Assembly (NCBI GenBank): GCA_003162255.1
Contig: PMMJ01000439.1
Location: forward strand, 12,188 to 18,072
Reading direction: 5' to 3'
DNA: 5,885 bases
Origin: Acidobacteriaceae bacterium
Lineage (GTDB): Bacteria > Acidobacteriota > Terriglobia > Terriglobales > Acidobacteriaceae
Positions 1 to 5,684 of this stretch are shown here, one piece after another (the first letter of the stretch is position 1; each line of letters starts with the position of its first letter). Position numbers and translations under genes: made by a program. The notes under the pieces were generated by a model, which had not been told where the DNA came from, searched no databases, and worked only from the letters and a program-made list of their open reading frames with translations.

Positions 1-3000
1 TGACGCAGCGCCGAGGGCTTGTCCATGGCGCTTTCGCAAGCCGACCCCAGCTCATAGTTGATGGCTAGACGCGATTCTTCGTCGAGCCCAGGAATGCTAA
101 GCGCCTTTTCATACCAGCGGATCGCGGCGTCGGGAACTCCTTTATCGAGGAAGCATTGGGCCAGCCAGGTGTAAGTCTGGACGGGCTGCGAAAACGCTTT
201 GCCATGATCGATCGCGTTGCAGACCTTCTGCAACTCGGCAATGGCTTCGTCGAGCAGACCCATTTCGCGGAAGGCAACGCCCAGGTTGTAATGCGTTTCC
301 GGATCGTCATCGCCCGCGGCCACTTCTTCTTCGAGTTCCTGTTTCAATTCGCCGAACATCTCCGAAAGATCGACACTTCCGGAAGGATGCATGGCCTGGG
401 CCCCGGCTCCCAAGGGACGCACGGGGGCATGGCTGTAGCTCATGGCGGGAGCAGTTGCGGCAGCGGTTGCGGCGCCTCCGGCCGATGCTGCCACGGCGGG
501 CATGGCCACCGGGGCAACCGGAATTTCGACGTGGGCAACGGGCTGGGGCTCAGGTTCCGGCTCGGGAGTTGTGGCTGCGGCGCGCACCGGTGCCGCAGCG
601 CGCTTCGGTGCCTTCGCTCCCGGCCAACCCGGTAACTTTATGCTATCGGGCGGCTGAGCTGCGGGCGGCTCGACAGCGGGCGGCTCCGCCTGCGGGAACG
701 CATCGCCCAGCGAAGCTTCCAGATCCGCGACCAACGCGGTCAGTTCGGCTGCCTCCGCGTGCACGGGTTGGGCGTGAACCGGTTCGGAGTGTACCGGTTC
801 GGCGTAATGGGGCTCGGTGTATGCCGGCTCCGCCTCGATTTCCGCCGAAGCCTCGTCGTGGACTTCATCGTCGGTCTCGTGCTGGTAGCCGGACATCAGA
901 CCGGGCGAGGTGGCGATCTCGGACCCGTGCTGGGTTTCCATTTCAACTTCGAAATCGGCAGGCTCGTCGGCATTGATCTCGGCGGCGTTGATCTCGTCAG
1001 CGTTGATCTCGGTGATTTCCGATTCCGGCTCGGCTGGCGGCTGGGCGCTGGATTCGATGGCAGCGCGCAACGGATCGAGAATGCGGGCATCGCTGGTCAA
1101 GGTTTCGAGTTTCTCGATCCCGGCGCGGGCCTGGTCCGTCATGAAGTGGTCGAGATAGAAGCGGACTTCTTCCACCGTCTCGGCGATCTCGGGATTGCTG
1201 GAGGCATCGGCATCCGTATCGGATTCGTTTACGACGGTGTCCGAGAGTTCCGCGGCCGCAGCGGGCTCGTCGACAGAAAGCGAATGCTCCCACTCGGAGG
1301 AGAGGTCGGAAGAAGGATCGTGCCCGTCCGCAGACGAGTGCCCGACGTGTTCCTGGACGGCGAATTCCGGATGCTCGGCCGGGGCAATTTCATCGTCAGA
1401 CGGCGCGGGCGCGGCCATCGGCCAGGGCGCGGGCAAAGCCGCAGGTGGATCGACAACCGGCGAAGCGATAGCGTGTGAAACGATCCCCGATGAAGCAGTC
1501 GCCGGTGCGGTGAGCTGCAAGGGAGCGGCTTCCGCCGTCTGCTCGTAGCGCGCGGCCAATTCTCCGTAGCGCACGGCTTCATCCGGATAACCCGCATCGT
1601 GGTACACGCTTTCCAGGGTGCGGCAGCAGACAGCGGCCTCGGTAAAACGCTGGAAGCGCGTATGCAGCGCCACCAGGCGCTGGTTCAGGCGCGCATCGCG
1701 CGGCGCGTGTGGCAGAGCGCCCAGCAGCGGTACGATCGCCTTGTCTGGAAGATTGTAGGAAAGGAACAGGTCCGCATCGGTGACCGCGGAACGCAGTGCG
1801 ATCGCCACGTGGTCGGGATAAGGCTGATCAATGACCGGAGCGGTCGCTTCTAACTCCTCCACGATGACCGCGCCTTCCTCGGCGGTGATCCCGCTGGCGG
1901 GCGCCGCTCCCTCCATGAGCACCACCACCTGCTGGTAGTTCTGCATGTGCATCTGGTTCTGGGGCTCGGTCGTGGCCAGCATCTGGTACAAATCGCGCGC
2001 CCGGGCCAGGTTTCCGTCCTTGACCGAGGAGTGCGCCAGAAGTTCGCTGACTTCGTTGATGTGTGTGCTCTCGCCGGCTTTGTTCAGCAACAGCAACAAC
2101 TCGTCCAGGGCGCCCGAATCGTCGCGCACATGGGTGATCATGGCATGCAGACTGCTCAGCAACTTGGTCGAATCCGTCGCCAGCAGGCGATCGGCATGAC
2201 GAGTGTAAACGTCGAGTGCCTCGTGATACTGGCCGAGTCGCGCGCAACCCTCCGCCTGCAGAAACAGCCCCTCGGAATCGTTGTGCACGGTGAGCAGTTT
2301 CTCGGCAATCGGGGCAGCCTTGGTCAGGTTCCCAACTTGCAGGTACGCCTTCAGGAGGTCGCGCAGCCCTTCGGGATGAGAATCGAGGTCGGCCGCCTTC
2401 TCCAGGTACTCGATGGCGTGCTTCGGATCGTCGCTCTCGACTGCGGCCTTCCCGCGCAGCAGCAGAACGTAACTGTTGCCCGGATCGAGGGTCAGCATCC
2501 GCTTCAGAATGTCTTCGGCGGCGGCCAGGTTACCCCGCGAGCGCAACGATTCCGCCGCCGCGCTGAAAATCTCCCACGCTTCTTTTTTCTTTCCCAGCCG
2601 GACATAGACCTCGGCCAGCTTCACCCGCATGGGCACATTTTCCGGGTCCATTTCGAGGACCTTCTGGAAAAGCCGCACCGCCTGTTCCAAGTCGCCATTC
2701 TTCATGAAGTCTTCGGCGACTTGCAGGTACTGGGCGCGAGCGTCGTTGAACAGGCCCTGCTGGGTATAGAGCTCCGCCAGTTTCAAAGATGCATCCATGC
2801 TGGGCTGCAGCTTGGTGATCTTCTTGTACATGGCGATGCCCTTGACCGTGAAGCCCTGCGCGGCATAGGCATCGCCCACGGTTTTGAAGCACTCGATGGC
2901 TCTGGGCGTGTCGCCCAGGCGCGCGTAAAGATCGCCGATGGTGTTGTTGACAGTGAGATCCTTGGCATCGTTCTTCAGGACCTTGTCGTACTCAGCAATG

Positions 3001-3083
3001 GCGTTCTGCAGCTTGCCCTGCTGGACAAACTTCTCCGCGGCGCTGAGAACCTTCTGTTTGTTAAAGCCAAAACCAAACGCCAT
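1..3083 (-). CDS. Long TPR-repeat scaffold protein, C-terminus outside the window
   Basis: The minus frame starting at ATG 3083-3081 is open for 1027 codons to the left edge, so the stop lies outside. The protein begins MAFGFGFNKQKVLSAAEKF and has no signal peptide or membrane segment, so it is probably cytoplasmic. Residues about 12-390 are back-to-back TPR-like helical hairpins; visible signatures include GDLYARLGDTPRAIECF (50-66), LAELYTQQGLFNDA (102-115), LAEVYVRLGKKKEAWEIF (156-173) and ARLGQYHEALDVY (281-293). A weaker helical module spans about 430-510. Residues about 515-910 are Ala/Pro/Glu-rich linker, interrupted by a helical island, EIAETVEEVRFYLDHF (632-647). A second TPR block, starting HYNLGVAFREMGLLDEAI, begins near 930. 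TPRs bind protein partners; no enzymatic domain is visible and the partner is unknown. A GGAG (3095-3098, complement) lies 11 bases before the start. The resemblance to large Acidobacteriota TPR proteins is from memory. The TPR call is firm; the role is not. Confidence 0.93.
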   Translation of the reverse strand, partial: MAFGFGFNKQKVLSAAEKFVQQGKLQNAIAEYDKVLKNDAKDLTVNNTIGDLYARLGDTPRAIECFKTVGDAYAAQGFTVKGIAMYKKITKLQPSMDASLKLAELYTQQGLFNDARAQYLQVAEDFMKNGDLEQAVRLFQKVLEMDPENVPMRVKLAEVYVRLGKKKEAWEIFSAAAESLRSRGNLAAAEDILKRMLTLDPGNSYVLLLRGKAAVESDDPKHAIEYLEKAADLDSHPEGLRDLLKAYLQVGNLTKAAPIAEKLLTVHNDSEGLFLQAEGCARLGQYHEALDVYTRHADRLLATDSTKLLSSLHAMITHVRDDSGALDELLLLLNKAGESTHINEVSELLAHSSVKDGNLARARDLYQMLATTEPQNQMHMQNYQQVVVLMEGAAPASGITAEEGAVIVEELEATAPVIDQPYPDHVAIALRSAVTDADLFLSYNLPDKAIVPLLGALPHAPRDARLNQRLVALHTRFQRFTEAAVCCRTLESVYHDAGYPDEAVRYGELAARYEQTAEAAPLQLTAPATASSGIVSHAIASPVVDPPAALPAPWPMAAPAPSDDEIAPAEHPEFAVQEHVGHSSADGHDPSSDLSSEWEHSLSVDEPAAAAELSDTVVNESDTDADASSNPEIAETVEEVRFYLDHFMTDQARAGIEKLETLTSDARILDPLRAAIESSAQPPAEPESEITEINADEINAAEINADEPADFEVEMETQHGSEIATSPGLMSGYQHETDDEVHDEASAEIEAEPAYTEPHYAEPVHSEPVHAQPVHAEAAELTALVADLEASLGDAFPQAEPPAVEPPAAQPPDSIKLPGWPGAKAPKRAAAPVRAAATTPEPEPEPQPVAHVEIPVAPVAMPAVAASAGGAATAAATAPAMSYSHAPVRPLGAGAQAMHPSGSVDLSEMFGELKQELEEEVAAGDDDPETHYNLGVAFREMGLLDEAIAELQKVCNAIDHGKAFSQPVQTYTWLAQCFLDKGVPDAAIRWYEKALSIPGLDEESRLAINYELGSACESAMDKPSALR
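756..830 (-). repeat. Five tandem pentapeptide-coding repeats (15 bp each) in the TPR gene
   Basis: Read on the minus strand, residues 752-776 are EPAYT, EPHYA, EPVHS, EPVHA and QPVHA in direct succession. The consensus is E-P-x-[HY]-[AST], with each unit 15 bp long. The DNA copies are diverged, with third-position and some replacement differences, so the array is not a very recent expansion. It lies in the disordered linker and probably forms an extended, acidic and His/Tyr-rich spacer. No function is recognised. Confidence 0.85.
970..1014 (-). repeat. Three tandem 15-bp repeats encoding EINAD/EINAA units
   Basis: Plus-strand units are gcattgatctcggcg (970-984), gcgttgatctcgtca (985-999) and gcgttgatctcggtg (1000-1014). 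In the gene's minus frame they give EINAD, EINAA and EINAD (residues 692-706). The copies differ at only a few bases, which indicates slippage-type expansion inside the linker. They do not disturb the reading frame. Confidence 0.85.
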
Positions 3084-3346
3084 AGGGGTACGGACTCCAG
3101 CCTGTTTCCCGTCGAACGCCCGCGCTTTTCCGCTAGCGTTACCGAACGGGCCCGAACTTCGCCGGGAGATTCCCAGACGAAACCCCGCAAACCTGGTAAA
3201 CCGGGATCGCGGCGTAAGGTAATTGTAAGGCCGGGTACCCGCAGGCCGATGGTTACCGACGATTACTGGGGGTTACCGAAAGGGAGTGTACGTCCGGTTC
3301 CGGAAAAAATGGGTTCCCGGCGTCCAGAATGGGAGCAAAGACGGTC
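3084..3346. other. Intergenic region upstream of the TPR gene, no gene seen
   Basis: These 263 bases separate the HxlR gene's stop from the TPR gene's start, both on the minus strand, so the TPR promoter should lie here. No convincing coding frame is seen: the antisense frame crossing it is only a continuation of the TPR gene's shadow. Visible items are three copies of GTTACCGA, a 10-bp palindrome CGGGTACCCG (3232-3241), an isolated TATAAT-like TACAAT on the minus strand (complement of 3222-3227) without a good -35 partner, and a GGAG Shine-Dalgarno (complement of 3095-3098). I saw no hairpin followed by a T run that would serve as a terminator for the HxlR gene. Confidence 0.6.
3138..3279. 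repeat. Three direct copies of GTTACCGA upstream of the TPR gene
   Basis: GTTACCGA occurs at 3138-3145, 3252-3259 and 3272-3279, all in the same orientation. The last two are extended to GGTTACCGA and start exactly 20 bases apart, about two helical turns, so a protein could bind both on one face of the DNA. On the minus strand, the direction of TPR transcription, the element reads TCGGTAAC(C). It could be an activator or repressor site for the TPR gene. No family is assigned. Confidence 0.4.
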
Positions 3347-3793
3347 CTAACCACGCGGAGCCGGGGCTCGATGTAACTGGCGGCTGGCCCAGCCTTCCCG
3401 GACTCCCGCCAGAAACTTCTCCTTGTCCTTCCGCATCAGCCGGACCAGCGCCTGATTGCCGGTCTCTTCGTGCCCGGCTGCCCAGAGCACCATCTCGGTG
3501 AGGACCGGCGCCAGATCGATTCCTTTCTTGGTCAGCAAGTAAATCAGCTTTCGTCCATCCGCTGGGTCCGCTTCCGCGCGGATGATCCCGTAGGCCACTA
3601 GCTTCCGCAGGCGATCGGCCAATATATTTGTCGCGATCCCCTCATAACACTCCATGAATTCCTTGTAGGTCCGGAACCCGCGCAGCATCATGTCGCGGAT
3701 GATCAACAACGACCAGCGATCGCCCAGCATCTCCACCGAAGCGTTCAGTGGACACTCCGACCGCCGCTCTGGACTCGGCTTCTTCCCAGCCAT
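3347..3793 (-). CDS. HxlR-family winged-helix transcriptional regulator
   Basis: This 148-residue protein is the usual size for an HxlR (PF01638, MarR-like) DNA-binding dimer. Family hallmarks are visible in order: the N-terminal SECPLNASVEMLGDRWSLLIIRD (12-34), the recognition-helix region GIATNILADRLRKLVAYGII (52-71), and the wing ADGRKLIYLLTKKG (78-91). The family is known to repress or activate adjacent genes in response to aldehydes, quinones or disulfide stress. Cys14 occupies the conserved family position, and the only other cysteine is Cys49. I chose ATG 3793-3791 because the domain starts right after it; AGGGG lies just two bases upstream, an unusually tight spacing. The frame stays open upstream, but that extension runs across the palindrome into the divergent hydrolase gene and is not HxlR-like. 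Autoregulation through the palindrome 22 bases upstream is likely. The inducer is unknown. Confidence 0.93.
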   Translation of the reverse strand: MAGKKPSPERRSECPLNASVEMLGDRWSLLIIRDMMLRGFRTYKEFMECYEGIATNILADRLRKLVAYGIIRAEADPADGRKLIYLLTKKGIDLAPVLTEMVLWAAGHEETGNQALVRLMRKDKEKFLAGVREGWASRQLHRAPAPRG

Positions 3794-3814
3794 TTCCCCT
3801 AGACTAGATTTATT

Positions 3815-3831
3815 ACTTGCATTATGCAAGT
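3815..3831. promoter_or_regulatory. Candidate HxlR operator, 17-bp palindrome
   Basis: ACTTGCAT-T-ATGCAAGT has two perfect 8-bp arms around a central T. It lies between the divergent hxlR-type gene and hydrolase gene, 21 bases from the first ATG and 58 from the second. The ACTT...AAGT inverted-repeat shape fits operators of HxlR-type regulators. It overlaps the predicted -35 of the hydrolase promoter, so bound protein should block RNA polymerase on that side. Binding by this HxlR protein is inferred from position and symmetry. Confidence 0.75.
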
Positions 3832-3846
3832 TAAATTTGCTATTTT
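3818..3846 (+). promoter_or_regulatory. Predicted sigma-70 promoter of the hydrolase gene cluster
   Basis: TTGCAT (3818-3823) and TATTTT (3841-3846) are separated by exactly 17 bases in a locally AT-rich stretch, a reasonable match to -35/-10 consensus (TTGACA/TATAAT). The -35 lies entirely inside the palindrome. Transcription would begin near 3853, leaving a leader of about 35 bases before the chosen start. Confidence 0.5.
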
Positions 3847-3877
3847 CTCCCAAGCAAATCTGAATCCACTCGGTGCT

Positions 3878-3884
3878 GGGGAAG
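3878..3884 (+). promoter_or_regulatory. Ribosome binding site that fixes the hydrolase start
   Basis: GGGGAAG ends five bases before ATG 3890. The competing in-frame ATG at 3824 lies inside the palindrome, upstream of the predicted -10, and has no Shine-Dalgarno, so this site argues for the downstream start. Confidence 0.6.
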
Positions 3885-3889
3885 CGAGC

Positions 3890-4861
3890 ATGCAGGTGAA
3901 CGATACTACGACGGTTCGATTCGACCTCTTGAAGGCATTTGCTGTTTTTCTCTTGGCTGGCTGTGGCAGCGTTTTCGGTCAGTCGCGGACCAAACCGCAG
4001 TTTAGTCCGACGGTGGCCAGCCTGGGGGGAGGGTTCATCTCCGGCAAGGCAAAGGTAAACGGAACGATGCTTCACTACGTTCGGGGCGGGACAGGACCGA
4101 CCGTGATTCTGCTTCACGGGTTTCCGCAGGACTGGTATGAGTTCCGCCAGATCATGCCACGTTTAGCCAAGAAGTTTACCGTCGTGGCGGTTGATCTCCG
4201 CGGGATAGGCGGCTCCGAAGCAACCGCCCGAGGCTACGACGCGGCCAACATGGCAGAAGACATTCACCAGTTAACGGAGCAGTTGCAACTAAAGCCTGTT
4301 TATGTCGTCGGTCACGATCTTGGCGGGATGGTGGCCTATGCCTTCGTTCGCCGTTATCCGCAAGTCACACGCGGGGCGATGATTCTCGATGTGCCGCTCC
4401 CTGGAATTGAGGGCTGGGACGACATTCAAGGCCATCCCGCCATGTGGCACGTCCGGTTCATGCAGGTCCCGGGCCTCCCGGAGAAACTTGTCGCCGGCCG
4501 GCAGGCCGACTACTTCGGCTACTTCTTCAACTTTGGCAAATTCACACCGGGCGACGCGGCCCATTTCGTGAAGGCTTACTCCACCCCTGCACAGCTTCAC
4601 GCAGTCTTTGAAATGTACCGCGCGTTTCCTGCCAATGCACAATTCAATGCCGCGCAACACGGGCCCAATGAGGTACCGCTGTTCCTGGCTGCCGGAGACG
4701 GGTCACCGTTTGCACAATTGGTTCCCAAGATGGCACAGGGTCTCCGCGCCAGCGGATGCGCTCATGTCGAGACCGGGTTGATTCGGGGCGCCGTGCACTA
4801 CGTGGTCGAGGATCAGCCAGAGGCAGTGGCCGGTCTCATCGAGCGCTATGCGACGTTATGA
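3890..4861 (+). CDS. Exported alpha/beta hydrolase, epoxide-hydrolase-like, possible lipoprotein
   Basis: This 323-residue alpha/beta-fold hydrolase has the usual order: oxyanion-loop HGFP (76-79) followed by QDWYEF, a DLRGIGGSE strand-loop (102-110), nucleophile elbow G-H-D143-L-G-G, cap domain about 168-262, likely acid D270 in LFLAAGD, and likely catalytic His303 in AVHYVVEDQPE. An Asp nucleophile is typical of epoxide hydrolases and haloalkane or haloacetate dehalogenases, and excludes a Ser esterase. Tyr243 (EMYRAFP) or Tyr208/211 in the cap could be epoxide-opening tyrosines. The substrate cannot be told. The N-terminus has basic residues, a short hydrophobic stretch AFAVFLLAG and Cys25 in LAGC, a good lipobox match; otherwise, cleavage after VFG (28-30) is possible. 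The n-region is longer and more acidic than usual, so export is probable, not certain. Start ATG 3890 is supported by GGGGAAG. The next gene begins 28 bases after the stop, suggesting one transcript. Confidence 0.9.
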   Translation: MQVNDTTTVRFDLLKAFAVFLLAGCGSVFGQSRTKPQFSPTVASLGGGFISGKAKVNGTMLHYVRGGTGPTVILLHGFPQDWYEFRQIMPRLAKKFTVVAVDLRGIGGSEATARGYDAANMAEDIHQLTEQLQLKPVYVVGHDLGGMVAYAFVRRYPQVTRGAMILDVPLPGIEGWDDIQGHPAMWHVRFMQVPGLPEKLVAGRQADYFGYFFNFGKFTPGDAAHFVKAYSTPAQLHAVFEMYRAFPANAQFNAAQHGPNEVPLFLAAGDGSPFAQLVPKMAQGLRASGCAHVETGLIRGAVHYVVEDQPEAVAGLIERYATL

Positions 4862-4889
4862 AGGTGGCTAACCGCTACGGGAGAACTAT

Positions 4890-5549
4890 ATGCAAGAAAT
4901 CAAATCTGCGGAGAGATCAATGAGGCGAAAGATAGTCGGGACGATCGCTTTAGGGAGTTTCGCGGTGGCTGTCGCGCTGGCCGTGGCGTGGCCGGCGCAA
5001 GCACAGAATGCCAAAGAACCCTATCCGAGCATGGCCCCACTTGACCAATACTTGATGGAGCGAAAGGCCGAGATAGCGCTAGCGCGGAGCGCTGCTCCGG
5101 AATCCATCGCGCAGGACGCCGAGGTCATGGTCCTCGGACGAAATGGTTACGAAACCGCAGCCAAAGGCAAGAACGGTTTCGTGTGCCTGGTGTGGCGGTC
5201 ATGGACCGCCGGAACCGACGATCCCGATTTTTGGAATCCTAAACTGCGGGCTCCGATCTGTTTTAATATGCTGGCTGCGCGATCCCAAGTTCCGCAAACG
5301 ATCAAGAAAACCGAAGTGATATTGGCTACGCGATCCAAAGACCAGATGGCCGAGGCCATCAAAGGGGCTTTCGAGAAGAAGGAATTGCCGACGACGGAAA
5401 CCGGCGCTATGTGCTACATGATGTCAAAGCAACAGTACTTGAGCGACCGTGGCGGGCACTGGCACCCCCACCTGATGTTTTTCCTTCCACTCACAGACCC
5501 TGCAAGTTGGGGGCGCAGGGATGCCGGGCTCCCCGGTTATGGGAGTTAA
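4890..5549 (+). CDS. Exported protein of unknown function with HWHPH motif, frameshifted 3' end
   Basis: The visible frame codes for 219 residues, but the last 11 after W207-G208 appear to be out of frame (see the next feature). A classic Sec signal peptide is present: MRRK at 11-14, a hydrophobic core at about 18-33, and cleavage predicted after AQA (36-38). Two starts are plausible: ATG 4890 (GGGAGA, 5-base gap) and ATG 4920 (GGAGAG, 4-base gap); the second gives a more normal signal peptide. The mature part has KNGFVCLVWRSW (94-105), APICFNML (121-128), GAMCYMMSKQQYLSDRGGHW (172-191) and HWHPH (190-194). Three cysteines (99, 124, 175) and the His cluster could form disulfides or a metal site, but this is not shown. 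I recall similar uncharacterised exported proteins in Acidobacteriota and other soil bacteria; no function is known to me. It lies 28 bases after the hydrolase stop, probably in the same transcript. Confidence 0.8.
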   Translation: MQEIKSAERSMRRKIVGTIALGSFAVAVALAVAWPAQAQNAKEPYPSMAPLDQYLMERKAEIALARSAAPESIAQDAEVMVLGRNGYETAAKGKNGFVCLVWRSWTAGTDDPDFWNPKLRAPICFNMLAARSQVPQTIKKTEVILATRSKDQMAEAIKGAFEKKELPTTETGAMCYMMSKQQYLSDRGGHWHPHLMFFLPLTDPASWGRRDAGLPGYGS

Positions 5550-5634
5550 GGACACTCCGGATCAGCTAACGCTGTTTCTGATACCGGTCGGTCACTGGTC
5601 GGACGGGACGGCTGCTCCCACGGATGTGCACTGA
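5512..5634 (+). pseudogene. Displaced C-terminal coding segment of the exported HWHPH protein
   Basis: In the +1 frame relative to the upstream gene, the sequence continues coherently as G-A-G-M-P-G-S-P-V-M-G-V-K-D-T-P, then QLTLFLIPVGHWSDGTAAP, ending in TDVH and TGA at 5632-5634. Joined to ...TDPASW, this gives a natural domain end (SWGAGMPGSPV) and a total of 247 residues from ATG 4890. The junction is a run of five G (5509-5513); deleting one G restores the frame. I therefore treat 4890-5634 as one gene carrying a one-base insertion, either a real mutation or a sequencing or assembly error. Programmed frameshifting is a less likely alternative. Confidence 0.8.
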
Positions 5635-5670
5635 GGTTCGATCCAGGCGGGCAATGAAGATCAGTACAGC

Positions 5671-5676
5671 AGGAGG
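5671..5676 (+). promoter_or_regulatory. Strong Shine-Dalgarno of the VOC gene
   Basis: AGGAGG is a perfect anti-16S match eight bases before ATG 5685. It fixes that start and suggests strong independent translation of this gene, even where the preceding gene is frameshifted. Confidence 0.85.
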
Positions 5677-5684
5677 AAAACATC

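Noticed and set aside
756..1014. Tandem 15-bp repeats considered as a CRISPR or regulatory iteron array
   Set aside because: There are no spacers, the units are contiguous and diverged, and they stay in frame within a protein, so they are coding low-complexity repeats.
3291..3325. Possible terminator of the HxlR gene (TTCCGGAA next to an A6 run; CCGG-containing repeats)
   Set aside because: The symmetric element TTCCGGAA is only 8 bp with no loop, and the T run on the minus strand comes before it, not after a stem, so it is not a rho-independent terminator.
1947..3350. Plus-strand open frame of 467 codons antisense to the TPR gene (similar ones at 156-635, 759-1478 and 1599-1853)
   Set aside because: All share codon boundaries with the minus-strand TPR gene. 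A stop there would require TTA, CTA or TCA codons in a GC-rich gene, which are rare, so long antisense frames are expected. The translations are Arg/Gly/Val-biased without recognisable domains, whereas the minus frame gives clear TPRs.
3824..3889. Upstream in-frame ATG that would lengthen the hydrolase by 22 residues
   Set aside because: The ATG is part of the palindrome, lies upstream of the predicted -10, has no Shine-Dalgarno, and would bury the signal peptide deeper in the protein.
3794..4117. N-terminal extension of the HxlR frame to a 256-residue protein
   Set aside because: The extra part overlaps the divergent hydrolase gene, is not HxlR-like, and exceeds the family's usual length; ATG 3793 gives a standard protein.
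4289..4660. Minus-strand open frame of 123 codons inside the hydrolase
   Set aside because: It is the antisense shadow of a gene with intact catalytic motifs, and has no start signals or recognisable domain.
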